A stretch of 64,000 nucleotides of DNA, from assembly GCF_022346885.1 (NCBI RefSeq), contig NZ_JAKRNK010000002.1, positions 806,001 to 870,000 on the forward strand, given 5' to 3'. The position numbers were made by a program, and so were the translations under genes. The notes under the pieces were generated by a model. That model made no database searches. It was not told where the DNA came from and worked only from the letters and a program-made list of their open reading frames with translations. Positions 37,444 to 46,310 of the stretch are shown here, one piece after another. This DNA comes from Paenibacillus sp. ACRRX. Its GTDB lineage: Bacteria > Bacillota > Bacilli > Paenibacillales > Paenibacillaceae. Each line of letters begins with the position of its first letter. Position 1 is the stretch's first letter.

Positions 37444-38355
37444 CTATTCACTCTCCTTCTCTCGGTGCTGCCGCAAGAAATTTAAAAACGACGCTGCCGG
37501 CCAAGCCAACACGCCTTCCTTACGGTGAACGACGTAGAACTGCCTCCTAAGCGACAGCCCCTTAACCCGTAACACTTTCACCAATCCCAGCTGGCGTTCG
37601 TGTCGGACCGCTGACGGAGACAACATCGTCACACCAAGTCCAGCTTCCACGGCGGATTTAACCGCACCAGTGCTGCCCAACTCCATTGCTACCTGAAGGT
37701 TTCTAAGATCCACTCCTTGCTGCTGCAGCGCATCCTCCATCACACTTCTCGTACCAGAGCCCTCCTCACGCAGCACATAGGAACAAGCTAATGCCTCCTG
37801 CAAAGTGACTTGTTCTCTTCCTGCCAGGTGGTGGCTGCCAGGTACGATCAGCATCATCTCATCCTCCATGACCGCTTCGACAACCATGTCGATGTCCGTT
37901 ACAGGAGCTTCCACCAAACCCAAGTCAAGGCGGTGCGCACGGATCCCTTCCATAATCTGCGTTGTATTCATTACTCTCATACTTAGGGACATCTGGGGAT
38001 GTTCCACCCCGAACCTACCTAACAAATGAGGAAGCACATATTCACCAATGGTTAAACTTGCACCGAGCTGCAGCTTGCCATGAAGTTCTTTCGTAAACGA
38101 AACCATTGCCTGCTCTGTCTCCTGTACAAGATCTAAACTGCGGCGGGCATAAGGCAGCAACGTACGCCCCGCATCAGACAACTGCAGCTTCTTTGTAGAG
38201 CGGTGGAACAGTTTCGAACCGAAGTAATCCTCCAAGGATTGAATTTGCATCGTAACAGCGGGTTGAGTCATATGTAACACTTGAGCCGCAGCCGAAAAGC
38301 TGCCCCGTGACGCTACCGTGTAAAAAATATGCAGTTGATGAAAACTAACCCCCAT
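37444..38355 (-). CDS. LysR-family transcriptional regulator
   Basis: A 303-aa regulator. The N-terminal winged helix-turn-helix (about 4-63) has the LysR core FSAAAQVLHMTQPAVTMQIQSLE; the effector-binding periplasmic-binding-protein fold follows (about 88-295). The sequence is closest in feel to the CysL/CbbR-like group, but the ligand and targets are unknown. It overlaps in transcription with the PHP phosphoesterase gene, which may be its partner or target. Confidence 0.93.
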   Translation of the reverse strand: MGVSFHQLHIFYTVASRGSFSAAAQVLHMTQPAVTMQIQSLEDYFGSKLFHRSTKKLQLSDAGRTLLPYARRSLDLVQETEQAMVSFTKELHGKLQLGASLTIGEYVLPHLLGRFGVEHPQMSLSMRVMNTTQIMEGIRAHRLDLGLVEAPVTDIDMVVEAVMEDEMMLIVPGSHHLAGREQVTLQEALACSYVLREEGSGTRSVMEDALQQQGVDLRNLQVAMELGSTGAVKSAVEAGLGVTMLSPSAVRHERQLGLVKVLRVKGLSLRRQFYVVHRKEGVLAWPAASFLNFLRQHREKESE

Positions 38356-38441
38356 TACTCCCGCATCCCCTCACTTATATATAGAACTATTATAACATAG
38401 CCCTCATACACAGGTCGCACAGGTCACATAACCAGTCATAC

Positions 38442-38473
38442 AAAAAGCCGCATCCTGACTATCAGGATGCGGC
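38442..38473 (-). terminator. Terminator after the 146-aa orphan gene
   Basis: Perfect 12-bp stem GCCGCATCCTGA / TCAGGATGCGGC with a 3-nt loop; five Ts follow on the minus strand. Confidence 0.9.
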
Positions 38474-38505
38474 ATCACTTCATACGTATAACGGGGGGCA
38501 TCTAC

Positions 38506-38943
38506 CTACCTGCGCTTCCGCGAATTCTTTACTAAGGTCATCCGTCTGGAATGGCGCAGCCACGAATAATAAGTCTTCAAATCGCGCAGCTCCATCGTTT
38601 CTGACATGCGTCCTAAAAAAGTTACCACAACCATCTTCATCATCGGGCAGCCCGTAATGTCGAAGTCGCGATCCGACTCTACCAACTCAGCCACCATAAC
38701 GATATCTTCATCAATTAAATATACATCTTCCTCATGGCGATAATACGACGTCATACTTTGGTTCTTCAAATACTCCCACATTAACGTTGCAATACTCTCC
38801 ACATCGGTATCCGATTTCGCAATACGATCGATCCAGCGTGTCTTTGCATGATTAGTAATAACGATGTCTGCGATCTTCTTGTCACCAAGCCAGACATAAA
38901 ATGGCTCATATGTGCTCCAACGCTCCATTACCTTGTCTCTCAC
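38506..38943 (-). CDS. Hypothetical protein with a conserved-looking HxxxRW motif
   Basis: A protein of about 145 aa that I do not recognise. It is soluble, mixed alpha/beta, with a basic C-terminus (WLRHSRRMTLVKNSRKRR). The segment ITNHAKTRWIDRI resembles the HAxxRxxxR pattern of some small RelE/DUF4258-like proteins, but no family call is justified. It has its own terminator. The start is uncertain: a GTG at 38943 has GGAG 10 nt upstream; an ATG at 38928 has no proper spacing. Confidence 0.65.
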   Translation of the reverse strand: MRDKVMERWSTYEPFYVWLGDKKIADIVITNHAKTRWIDRIAKSDTDVESIATLMWEYLKNQSMTSYYRHEEDVYLIDEDIVMVAELVESDRDFDITGCPMMKMVVVTFLGRMSETMELRDLKTYYSWLRHSRRMTLVKNSRKRR

Positions 38944-39086
38944 CGGTACCACTCTCCACCAGATAGGTCTTTTTCTCTATGTATATTTACCCATAATATT
39001 ACATGATGCGTAAACGATTCTCAAGTTCATACGGGCCATAACTAGCTGTTTTTAGGAAATCTTTAACAAGATGTCGAGGTTATGAC

Positions 39087-39137
39087 AAAAAAGACAACGG
39101 TAGTGGAACCATGATAGTGGTTTCACATGCCGTTGCC
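39087..39137 (-). terminator. Terminator after ylbG
   Basis: On the minus strand an outer stem CAACGG / CCGTTG and an inner stem GAAACC / GGTTCC-type pairing are followed by TCTTTTTTG. It closes the XPB-ylbF-ylbG run. Confidence 0.72.
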
Positions 39138-39177
39138 TTGTGTTTTCTTTGTAACTTAACCTTGTAGGATTATAAAT

Positions 39178-39441
39178 TTACATTCCGTAAAATCTTGTTT
39201 TCTCTTCAAACTCGCCGCTATATTCTGTTTTAATTTCATTACGATATGAGCGTTCAATCTTCTTTACGTAATTAAGACGTTTAATATTCTTCATCGTCTC
39301 TTCCGCACGTTCAGCATTTACATAAAGAACGGCATACTGCATCTTACGTGACACATAGTGCAGCGAACCGTATTTCTCCAAATTACGAGCCGCCTTTACG
39401 TCGCTCACCCAAATGATAAAACCTGTACGATCTGGAAACAT
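39178..39441 (-). CDS. ylbG: YlbG family protein (DUF2129)
   Basis: An 87-aa cytosolic protein of the UPF0298/YlbG family: FIIWVSDVKAARNLEKYGSLHYVSRKMQYAVLYVN is the typical core. Function is not established; in Bacilli ylbG lies next to ylbF, as here (73 nt). GAGGGAAA precedes the ATG. Confidence 0.92.
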   Translation of the reverse strand: MFPDRTGFIIWVSDVKAARNLEKYGSLHYVSRKMQYAVLYVNAERAEETMKNIKRLNYVKKIERSYRNEIKTEYSGEFEEKTRFYGM

Positions 39442-39514
39442 GCTGCTTTCCCTCGCTTTCCGATTACATTACGCTTCGCAAGAGAGCGAATATCGATAGA
39501 CTGCAATGCATTCA

Positions 39515-39955
39515 TTAACAACTTCCGCAACTTCCGCTGCAGCCACTACCACAGCCACCGGTAGACTTAAGCGAGTTGCTTGGTACCTTGATCGTGTCTG
39601 ATACCGCGGTAGCTATCGTCTTGGACAATTCATATAACATCTCGTCCAATTGCTCCTCCGCTTGTTTATACTGACGCACTTCCTCATATTCGTGCAGTTG
39701 ACGTTCAACCGCCTTCACGGCAGCCTTCGCCTCATGATAGTCCGGATGATAATGTCCGAAGCGTTCCGTCTCGGAAAATGTCTCTTTCTTGCGAGCAAAT
39801 TCAAGAACTAATTGCTGCACATCTTGTTGAGTTGCCATGCGCTCTTTCCAATATAAATAAGAAGCCATCTCGGCTGAATCCTTAATCATGTCTCCTAATT
39901 CGTACGCTTGGATAAGCAGAGCGGCCATGTCAACAGGTTCATGTTCTTGTGGCAT
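39515..39955 (-). CDS. ylbF: YlbF family protein (RicF), subunit of the Y-complex
   Basis: A 146-aa helical protein. In B. subtilis YlbF, YmcA and YaaT form the RicAFT complex, which binds 4Fe-4S clusters, assists RNase Y-dependent mRNA maturation and promotes competence, biofilm and sporulation. The FGHYHPDYHEAK segment is the family core. The C-terminal tail GGCGSGCSGSCGSC carries four cysteines that fit cluster binding, as in B. subtilis. It starts 31 nt after the helicase-associated gene without a terminator between. Confidence 0.92.
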   Translation of the reverse strand: MPQEHEPVDMAALLIQAYELGDMIKDSAEMASYLYWKERMATQQDVQQLVLEFARKKETFSETERFGHYHPDYHEAKAAVKAVERQLHEYEEVRQYKQAEEQLDEMLYELSKTIATAVSDTIKVPSNSLKSTGGCGSGCSGSCGSC

Positions 39956-39986
39956 TTGTTATCACGCTCAACTCTCTATTTGCGGT

Positions 39987-42083
39987 CTATTCATTCCCGC
40001 GTACTCGTTCAAGCCACTCTGGCAATAGGATTCGAACGCCTTTCCACTGATCCGGCTGCACCTTCGTCTGATTCGTAGTGCCATCCCGTGAGATTGAAGC
40101 TTCCAGCAACCAGGCTGACTCTGGCAGTTCTTGTACTCGAAATGGAACAATTACTTCCCTTTCACTGCCGGCGTTACCCGGCTCGACTTCGAGCGGCAGC
40201 ATCTGTTCGATCGCGGTCTGAACTAATTCTTTCATCGTAGATGCATGGTACGAGCGGACAGCATTCGTCCACATGACTGGCAGGCGATAGAACGGCGATA
40301 ATACAGCATCTTGTTGTAAAATATCTGTATCCATTTCATAATACTGCAATGAACTTGGACTGTAAACCATCCCTTTTGCATCATAACCTCCAAGTGCTGT
40401 CGAAGTCTCATCCTGCAGCACCTCTTCGTTGGAGCTTACACCTATCATTCCCGCGTTTGCTTCCCGGCCAAGAGCCCCCACGTTCCACGCGATCGGCGTT
40501 AGGTTCGAACCAAGAACCTCTTGTTGGCCCCAACGTTGCATTGGAGCCATGCCAATCTGCTCCAGCCTGCGGCGAATGCGATCCACCTCTTGGCGGTCAA
40601 CGATAAAATCTTGCGTGCCAATTGGAGTAAGTACAGCTTGTTCTCCAGTCGCCTCCCAGACCGATCGGAGTGCAGCTGCAGCCTCCTCGTCGGCGCAGCG
40701 CAGCAGCACAACTTCGGCAAACTGCACACGGCCGTACTGAGCATGCCAACGCTCCACAGCATCCATTACATTGTGAGGAATTCCTGTAAATGCATAGCTT
40801 TCCATAAAAGAAACAACTCTATCTATTGTGTAGCCCCGCTCCACAGCCGCTGTGTATGAATCTCTTGTGAGGCGGAACGTGTGCATTGCATCTGAACTGA
40901 CGCGCTCAGTCATCATCTCTAACTCCCACCGTACATGTAACGGGCAGTCAGGTGGCACTATAATCTCAAAGTCAGGCTGAATAAACAACCCAGAAAATGA
41001 TTCAGATTCATTCTTATTCTGTACTGTTGAAGCAGCATATCTGCAACTCAAATAACTTTCTTTCCACCTGTACCACCAGTTACCTTCCACATCTGTGCCA
41101 AGATCGCAAAACCCCATCGTGTGTGCCATAAGCAGCCAGCTGCGATATGCTGGCATTTCATCTGCATGCAACCACTTATCATGCGCAAGAACCTGCAAGC
41201 TGGCATCAACTTGCCGCCAGTCAGCAGTGTGTCCCATCATCGCAAGCGCTGCAATAGCATGCTTTAATCCACTTTGTCCTGGTATAAAGTGCTCAAAAGC
41301 GATCTCAAAAATGGCCGCACGCCATTTATAGAGCGGCTGTTGAATCCAATATTGGAGCATATCCGGACGAACTGCGTATTGTTGTGCTTCCTTTCGCAGC
41401 AACCCAAACCGCAGAGCAATATCTAACGTTACTGCTAATGAAGGCGCAAGAATCGAGGAATGGGGATACTCACATCCACTTGCCATAAGGGCTTCATCTG
41501 ACATCTCCATGACGTCGAAGAGCCGCTGCATCTTCTTCTTATGCAGCACGCCTTTAGCAGTTATGGGCAATCCTTCCTTGACGGCGCATACAAGCAGGCG
41601 GAATACATCTCCTGCAGCTCCTTCTCCAGCTTCAACTCGGTCGCTGCCAGGAAGTGCCTCCAGCTGCAACGACGTATTCATGGTTAATGCCAAATCATTA
41701 CGCCCCTCAAAATGAGAGGCGCCTGCCCTGCTCCAATATAGATCAATCATTACGAAATAAACATCACGTGGTATGAAATAGATCCGTTCTCCCCATGATT
41801 TGCGCAAAGCTGCTATTAAGCCCAACTGCTGTAAATACGGCAGTGCTGCAAGCAAGTATGCGCCTGCCGCCTCAGCACTATGCCACTGTCCAATCTTATC
41901 TTCGTTAAAAGGCAGGGAACCTGCACGCTTGACAATGACTTCGAATTGTCGAAGCAGATCAGGCGGCAGTTTAAGTACAACTTGCCTAATCTCTTCGGCT
42001 GAAGCCGCATATTTCCGCCAATACGATTGTGCAGGATGCCCGCCTATTTCAACTGTCCGCGCAAGCAGCTGTGCCGTATTCAT
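39987..42083 (-). CDS. Helicase-associated protein (Helicase_C_3 domain), partner gene of XPB
   Basis: A 698-aa protein without helicase motifs of its own. The middle region from about residue 355 (FSGLFIQPDFEIIVPPDCPL then FRLTRDSYTAAVERGYTIDRVVSFME) matches the Helicase_C_3/XPB-associated domain that is common in Actinobacteria and Bacilli. The N-terminal about 330 residues are helical and contain possible winged-helix pieces; the C-terminal about 150 residues are unassigned. The start has GGAGGAAC in front and overlaps the end of the XPB gene by 35 nt, which implies coupled expression and likely a complex. The role in DNA repair is inference. Confidence 0.8.
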   Translation of the reverse strand: MNTAQLLARTVEIGGHPAQSYWRKYAASAEEIRQVVLKLPPDLLRQFEVIVKRAGSLPFNEDKIGQWHSAEAAGAYLLAALPYLQQLGLIAALRKSWGERIYFIPRDVYFVMIDLYWSRAGASHFEGRNDLALTMNTSLQLEALPGSDRVEAGEGAAGDVFRLLVCAVKEGLPITAKGVLHKKKMQRLFDVMEMSDEALMASGCEYPHSSILAPSLAVTLDIALRFGLLRKEAQQYAVRPDMLQYWIQQPLYKWRAAIFEIAFEHFIPGQSGLKHAIAALAMMGHTADWRQVDASLQVLAHDKWLHADEMPAYRSWLLMAHTMGFCDLGTDVEGNWWYRWKESYLSCRYAASTVQNKNESESFSGLFIQPDFEIIVPPDCPLHVRWELEMMTERVSSDAMHTFRLTRDSYTAAVERGYTIDRVVSFMESYAFTGIPHNVMDAVERWHAQYGRVQFAEVVLLRCADEEAAAALRSVWEATGEQAVLTPIGTQDFIVDRQEVDRIRRRLEQIGMAPMQRWGQQEVLGSNLTPIAWNVGALGREANAGMIGVSSNEEVLQDETSTALGGYDAKGMVYSPSSLQYYEMDTDILQQDAVLSPFYRLPVMWTNAVRSYHASTMKELVQTAIEQMLPLEVEPGNAGSEREVIVPFRVQELPESAWLLEASISRDGTTNQTKVQPDQWKGVRILLPEWLERVRGNE

Positions 42084-43755
42084 GCAGTTGTTCCTCCTTC
42101 ACGATGTCATATTGATACCCTTGTTCAATCAGAAAGAGCTGACGCTTCATCGCATATTCCTGCTCCTTCGAATGTTCCGATACGAGCGTGTAGAAATAAG
42201 CGCGCCTGCCGTCTGACTTTGGTCTCAGCAGTCGTCCCAGTCTTTGTGCTTCCTCTTGCCTAGAGCCATAGCTTCCCGACACTTGTATTGCGATCGTGGC
42301 ATCAGGGAGATCAACAGCAAAGTTGGCCACCTTAGATACAACCAATACATGAATTTCTCCATTTCTGAACTGCTGGTACAAGCGCTGCCGTTCTTCCTGA
42401 GGGGTACTTCCAGTTAAAAGCGGCGCTTGTATTCCTGCAGCTATAAGCCTGAGCTGATCCAAATATTGTCCGATAATAAGTGTAGGCAGTTCATTATGGC
42501 GTGCAAGCAGTTCTTTGATTACTCGCAACTTGTCTATGTTTTCCCCTGCCAAACGAGCTTTTTCTCTTAACTCCGCGCGTATATACCTTTCATTTAATGG
42601 AGCAGACATCGGGACCAGCAGCTCTGCACAGCTAACTTTCGCAATCCAGCCCGCTTCCTCCAACTGACGCCACGGCAGCTCATACCGCTTCGGCCCAATT
42701 AATGAAAACACGTCCTGCTCGCATCCATCTTCTCTCACCAGCGTTGCAGTCAAGCCAAGACGTCTCGTCGCTTGTAAATCGGCTGTCGTTCGAAATACGG
42801 GCGCAGGCAGCAGGTGGACTTCATCGTAAATGATAAGCCCCCAATTCCGCTCATGAAACAGCCGCATATGGACAAATTCCTCATTTTCCGCATGTCGATA
42901 AGTCATCATCTGATAGGTCGCAATGGTAATCGGCCTAACCTCTTTTGATTGGCCCGTATATTCTCCGACCTTATTATCCGCCAGCGTAGTCTTCTCTAGA
43001 ATTTCGCGTTTCCACTGTTTAACCGATGTCGTATTTGAAGTCAGAATCAGCGTCTCACTTTGCAGTTGTGCCATCGTTCCAATGCCTACAACCGTCTTGC
43101 CTGCCCCGCAGGGAAGCACGATAACACCGTCGCCACCCAGCTTATCAGCGCCTCCCGTGAACGCTGTTACCGCCTCCTGCTGGTAGTCTCTCAGCTGAAA
43201 TGCAGCATCGTCTTCCACTGCAGCTGCCAGTGCAAATACAAGCGGCTCTCCATCCTGGTATCCTACCTGGTCTATGACTGGATAGCCGATTCGTGCAAGC
43301 TCCTTCTTGATTCGCCCCCTGAACTTTGCGGGTACGCTGACAGCACAGGCTCCCAATGTCCCGCTAAATAATGTGCCAATCTCGCTGTCGTGTATAAAGC
43401 GAGTCAGCAAGTTCTGATCACTGCAATTGAGACGAAGCGCTTCCGCATTGTCTTCCCCAACAAGAATAAATAATCCATACCGTCCCATCCATAACGCAAT
43501 TTCTTGCTTCGCACGTGTCGGTATCGGCCAACTAGCATACTGTTCCAACGTATCAGTAATATCTTTTGCACACATCCCCGCAGCAGCAGCGTTCCACAAC
43601 GTAAGCGGAGTCATCTTAAAAGTGTGTATCCCCGCAGGATGCTTAATCAGTGTCGCGAAGCGCTGCAGCTTCGGGCGAATCTCCGTATAACGCGAACTAC
43701 TATCATGTACCAGTACAGTTAAGTCTTGTTGAACGACCATTTCAAAAATGGACAA
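42049..43755 (-). CDS. XPB-type DNA repair helicase (superfamily 2)
   Basis: A 568-aa bacterial XPB/Ssl2 homologue. The N-terminal about 110 residues hold the XPB-associated domain, followed by a damage-recognition-like region (about 120-190), helicase domain 1 with PCGAGKTVVG (Lys220) and YDEVHLLPA (DEVH 311-314), and domain 2 with GQYLDQL, SKVANFAVDLPDA and QRLGRLLRPK. XPB unwinds DNA around lesions; in archaea it works with the nuclease Bax1. Here the partner gene overlaps it. The most likely start is a TTG 8 nt after GGAGG; a GTG three codons earlier touches the RBS, and the first ATG (43740) has none. Confidence 0.92.
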   Translation of the reverse strand: MSIFEMVVQQDLTVLVHDSSSRYTEIRPKLQRFATLIKHPAGIHTFKMTPLTLWNAAAAGMCAKDITDTLEQYASWPIPTRAKQEIALWMGRYGLFILVGEDNAEALRLNCSDQNLLTRFIHDSEIGTLFSGTLGACAVSVPAKFRGRIKKELARIGYPVIDQVGYQDGEPLVFALAAAVEDDAAFQLRDYQQEAVTAFTGGADKLGGDGVIVLPCGAGKTVVGIGTMAQLQSETLILTSNTTSVKQWKREILEKTTLADNKVGEYTGQSKEVRPITIATYQMMTYRHAENEEFVHMRLFHERNWGLIIYDEVHLLPAPVFRTTADLQATRRLGLTATLVREDGCEQDVFSLIGPKRYELPWRQLEEAGWIAKVSCAELLVPMSAPLNERYIRAELREKARLAGENIDKLRVIKELLARHNELPTLIIGQYLDQLRLIAAGIQAPLLTGSTPQEERQRLYQQFRNGEIHVLVVSKVANFAVDLPDATIAIQVSGSYGSRQEEAQRLGRLLRPKSDGRRAYFYTLVSEHSKEQEYAMKRQLFLIEQGYQYDIVKEEQLHEYGTAACADS

Positions 43756-43948
43756 AACTGTCACCTCCTCATCGGGACAAGCGATAGATTTATGATTTGT
43801 TTACTTCAAAATTTCTGTTATATCACTTTCAGTTCATATCTTTTTGATCTCGCAGGCTGCACCTGCCTTACTTCTGTCTAATACAAGTCCGATATTTATC
43901 ACAACAGCTATGTATAATTACACCATTTTGTCCTTGAATGTTCACTGC

Positions 43949-44019
43949 AAAAAAGTTCATCTCCGCTCTCCCACCAGCGCTTTAGACGCATACATTGGCG
44001 GAAGAGAGAAAGATGAACT
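43949..44019 (-). terminator. Large hairpin terminator after the CBS gene
   Basis: Arms AGTTCATCT / AGATGAACT enclose about 48 nt with an inner CTCTC / GAGAG pairing; six Ts follow on the minus strand. It begins 18 nt after the CBS gene stop. Confidence 0.6.
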
Positions 44020-44036
44020 CCAAAGTTAAAATCTGC

Positions 44037-44462
44037 TTAATGAGTATACGGCGATTCAGAAATTTCACTAAGCGCTTGACCAGCTTCATCTGCCAGAGGA
44101 CTGCGAACAGCCAAGTCACCCAAGGATACTATACCTACCAATTGACCGTCGTCAATTACTGGGAGGCGGCGAACTTGATGCTCTGCCATCACTTCTGCCG
44201 CTTCGTCGACTGACATATTTGAGCGCACCGAAATAATATGCTCTGTCATGACATCGCGAATATGTGCGGAATTAGGGTGCTTCTCTGCAACGCCGCGTAT
44301 AACGATATCACGATCTGTTACCACACCAACAACCCGCCCTTGATCTACAATCGGTACGAAGCCGATATCCTGCTGTTTCATCAGTACAGCAGCCTCGTAT
44401 ACATTATCTAGCAGCGTCAAGGTCGAGCATGAATCAGTCATTACTTCTCTAACGTTAGACAT
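44037..44462 (-). CDS. CBS-domain protein
   Basis: A 141-aa protein made of two CBS repeats (about 7-65 and 72-130): VREVMTDSC ... GRVVGVVTDRDIV and IRDVMTEHII ... QLVGIVSLGDLAV. Stand-alone CBS pairs bind adenine nucleotides and regulate partners; a partner cannot be named. GGAGGG precedes the ATG. It is not AcuB, since AcuB is longer and has an ACT domain. Confidence 0.9.
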   Translation of the reverse strand: MSNVREVMTDSCSTLTLLDNVYEAAVLMKQQDIGFVPIVDQGRVVGVVTDRDIVIRGVAEKHPNSAHIRDVMTEHIISVRSNMSVDEAAEVMAEHQVRRLPVIDDGQLVGIVSLGDLAVRSPLADEAGQALSEISESPYTH

Positions 44463-44520
44463 GGATATCCCTCCTGTTCAGGCATATACTTCCCATCCTA
44501 ACGTTATTTCATACTTTAGA

Positions 44521-45726
44521 TTATACTGTATTAAGTTCCGAGTCGCTTACCCGCGTTACTTTCAGCGCATCCAAAGCCATAGCCAGCAGCAATTGGCCTG
44601 CTTGCAGCATCGCGCTTTCTTCAAAGTCAAACATCGGGTGATGATGCGGGTAACGGCAGTTCTGCTCATTGCCTGCGCCAACAAAGATAAAACAACCGGG
44701 AACGACTTTATTATAGTAAGCAAAGTCTTCCGCAGGCATCATCATTTCCGCTGTATGTACAGCCGCCTCGCCAAAACATGCTGCCGCTACACGGAGAACC
44801 CGCTCTGCTTCTGCCTTATCATTTACGAGTGCCGGATAACCTATTCTATATTCCAGTTCATATTCCGCATCATACATAGCACACGTATGTTCAATCATGG
44901 ATTCCACGCGCGCTCTTAACAACGATCGAATCGTAGGATCAAAGGAGCGCACAGTTCCCTTTAAGATGGCACAGTCTGCAATGACATTTTGCGTAGTTCC
45001 TGCCTGAAGCGAACCTACGGAGATCACTGCCGATTCCAACGGGGATACGTTGCGACTGACAATTGTTTGCAGCTGCTGCACTAATGCAGCGCCTATGACA
45101 ACAGCGTCAATGCATGCATGCGGCATACCCGCGTGGCCTCCCTTTCCATGAATCGTCAAGAAAAAATCATCAACAGCTGCCATCATAGGACCTGGACGTG
45201 TAGCTATCTTCCCTGCAGGTAGCGGTGTCCATAAGTGCACGCCATATATGGATTGCACGCCTTGAAGAGCCCCGTCCTTGATCATAGCCTGCGCACCGCC
45301 AGGGCTCACCTCTTCAGCTGGCTGGAAGAGCAGTCTTACTTCTCCCCGCCACTTGTCGCGATGCTCCTGCAACAGCCTAGCGACGGCGAGCAGCGTGGCC
45401 GTATGACCGTCGTGTCCGCAAGCGTGCATCACACCAGGCACTGTAGACCGGTAATCGCATTGCTTACCGTCTTGTATCGCAAGCGCATCCATATCAGCCC
45501 GGAGTGCAATAACATTGCCCTCACCTGATTTAACGATGCCCACTACTCCATGGCCACCTATATTCCGCTTAATTGGAATGCCAAAAGATGTTAACTTCTC
45601 CGCGATATAATCGGACGTATTTGCCTCTTCGTAAGATAACTCTGGATGCCTATGTAAGTATCGACGCCATTCCACCATCTCATCAAAGTGCCACTCCGCT
45701 TTATCAACTGACCATTCGTTGTTCAT
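44521..45726 (-). CDS. M20-family amidohydrolase (N-acyl-amino acid hydrolase type)
   Basis: A 401-aa metal-dependent hydrolase of the M20D group (aminoacylase, IAA-amino acid hydrolase and YxeP/YtnL-like enzymes). Metal-site motifs: RADMDALAI, HACGHDGHTA, AEEVSPGGA and a C-terminal MPAEDFAYY and HHPMFDFEE. The dimerisation lid lies at about 185-300. The physiological substrate is not known. The next gene downstream on the same strand is the CBS gene, 58 nt away. Confidence 0.92.
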   Translation of the reverse strand: MNNEWSVDKAEWHFDEMVEWRRYLHRHPELSYEEANTSDYIAEKLTSFGIPIKRNIGGHGVVGIVKSGEGNVIALRADMDALAIQDGKQCDYRSTVPGVMHACGHDGHTATLLAVARLLQEHRDKWRGEVRLLFQPAEEVSPGGAQAMIKDGALQGVQSIYGVHLWTPLPAGKIATRPGPMMAAVDDFFLTIHGKGGHAGMPHACIDAVVIGAALVQQLQTIVSRNVSPLESAVISVGSLQAGTTQNVIADCAILKGTVRSFDPTIRSLLRARVESMIEHTCAMYDAEYELEYRIGYPALVNDKAEAERVLRVAAACFGEAAVHTAEMMMPAEDFAYYNKVVPGCFIFVGAGNEQNCRYPHHHPMFDFEESAMLQAGQLLLAMALDALKVTRVSDSELNTV

Positions 45727-45872
45727 ATGACTTCACGTCCTCTCCCCCAAGCCGTGATATACCCTGCCTATTGTTGTACCATATTGTAACATACCTCTAC
45801 CGTCAGATGCTTGTCACAATTTAGTCACACAACATTCACTTCTCTTTGCTCGGTCTGACCCCTGCCGATCTC

Positions 45873-45901
45873 TTGCAGAAGAACTGGAAACATACTATCA
45901 T
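45873..45901 (+). promoter_or_regulatory. Possible promoter of yugN-ftsW
   Basis: TTGCAG, 17-nt spacer, TATCAT, about 45 nt upstream of the YugN start. A plain sigma-A type match, moderate quality. Confidence 0.45.
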
Positions 45902-45951
45902 GGAAAAGAGATTTGAACTTGGCGTTTTATAGAATAAGGAGGAACTGGCAC

Positions 45952-46299
45952 ATGATTATTGAAAATTCAGGCCTGAACGGTATTGTCTCTGAATTGGCAC
46001 ATCTCGATGAAGTGTCCGAATCGCTTGGTTTTGTTCGCTGGCAATGGGAATACTATCGAGCTACATACGATCTGAAATTGGAAGATACGCAGAATGGCGC
46101 GGAATATTTCGTACGTGTAAATACACGGGTTACGGAAGGCAAACTGGAAAAGCCCGATACGCTGCTCGCCATTGAAGCGGTATATATGGGCAAAGCGACG
46201 TTCCCGCATGGACTGGATTATGAATCTCCTATCCCGCAAGCGATCGTTAATGCCGCAACACAGAAGCTTGAGCAATTCAAGCAAGCTCTGATTGCCTAG
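45952..46299 (+). CDS. YugN-like family protein
   Basis: A 115-aa protein of the YugN-like family found in Bacilli; function unknown. Recognised from the N-terminal MIIENSGL, the central FVRWQWEYYRATYDLKLED and the C-terminal MGKATFPHGLDYES. The ATG is set by AAGGAGG. Upstream in-frame codons precede the RBS and are not used. It is co-directional with the FtsW gene, 11 nt apart. Confidence 0.85.
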   Translation: MIIENSGLNGIVSELAHLDEVSESLGFVRWQWEYYRATYDLKLEDTQNGAEYFVRVNTRVTEGKLEKPDTLLAIEAVYMGKATFPHGLDYESPIPQAIVNAATQKLEQFKQALIA

Positions 46300-46310
46300 A
46301 GGGTTCATCA

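Noticed and set aside
44037..44462. CBS protein as the missing AcuB
   Set aside because: Only two CBS repeats in 141 aa, no ACT domain, and 17 kb from acuA.
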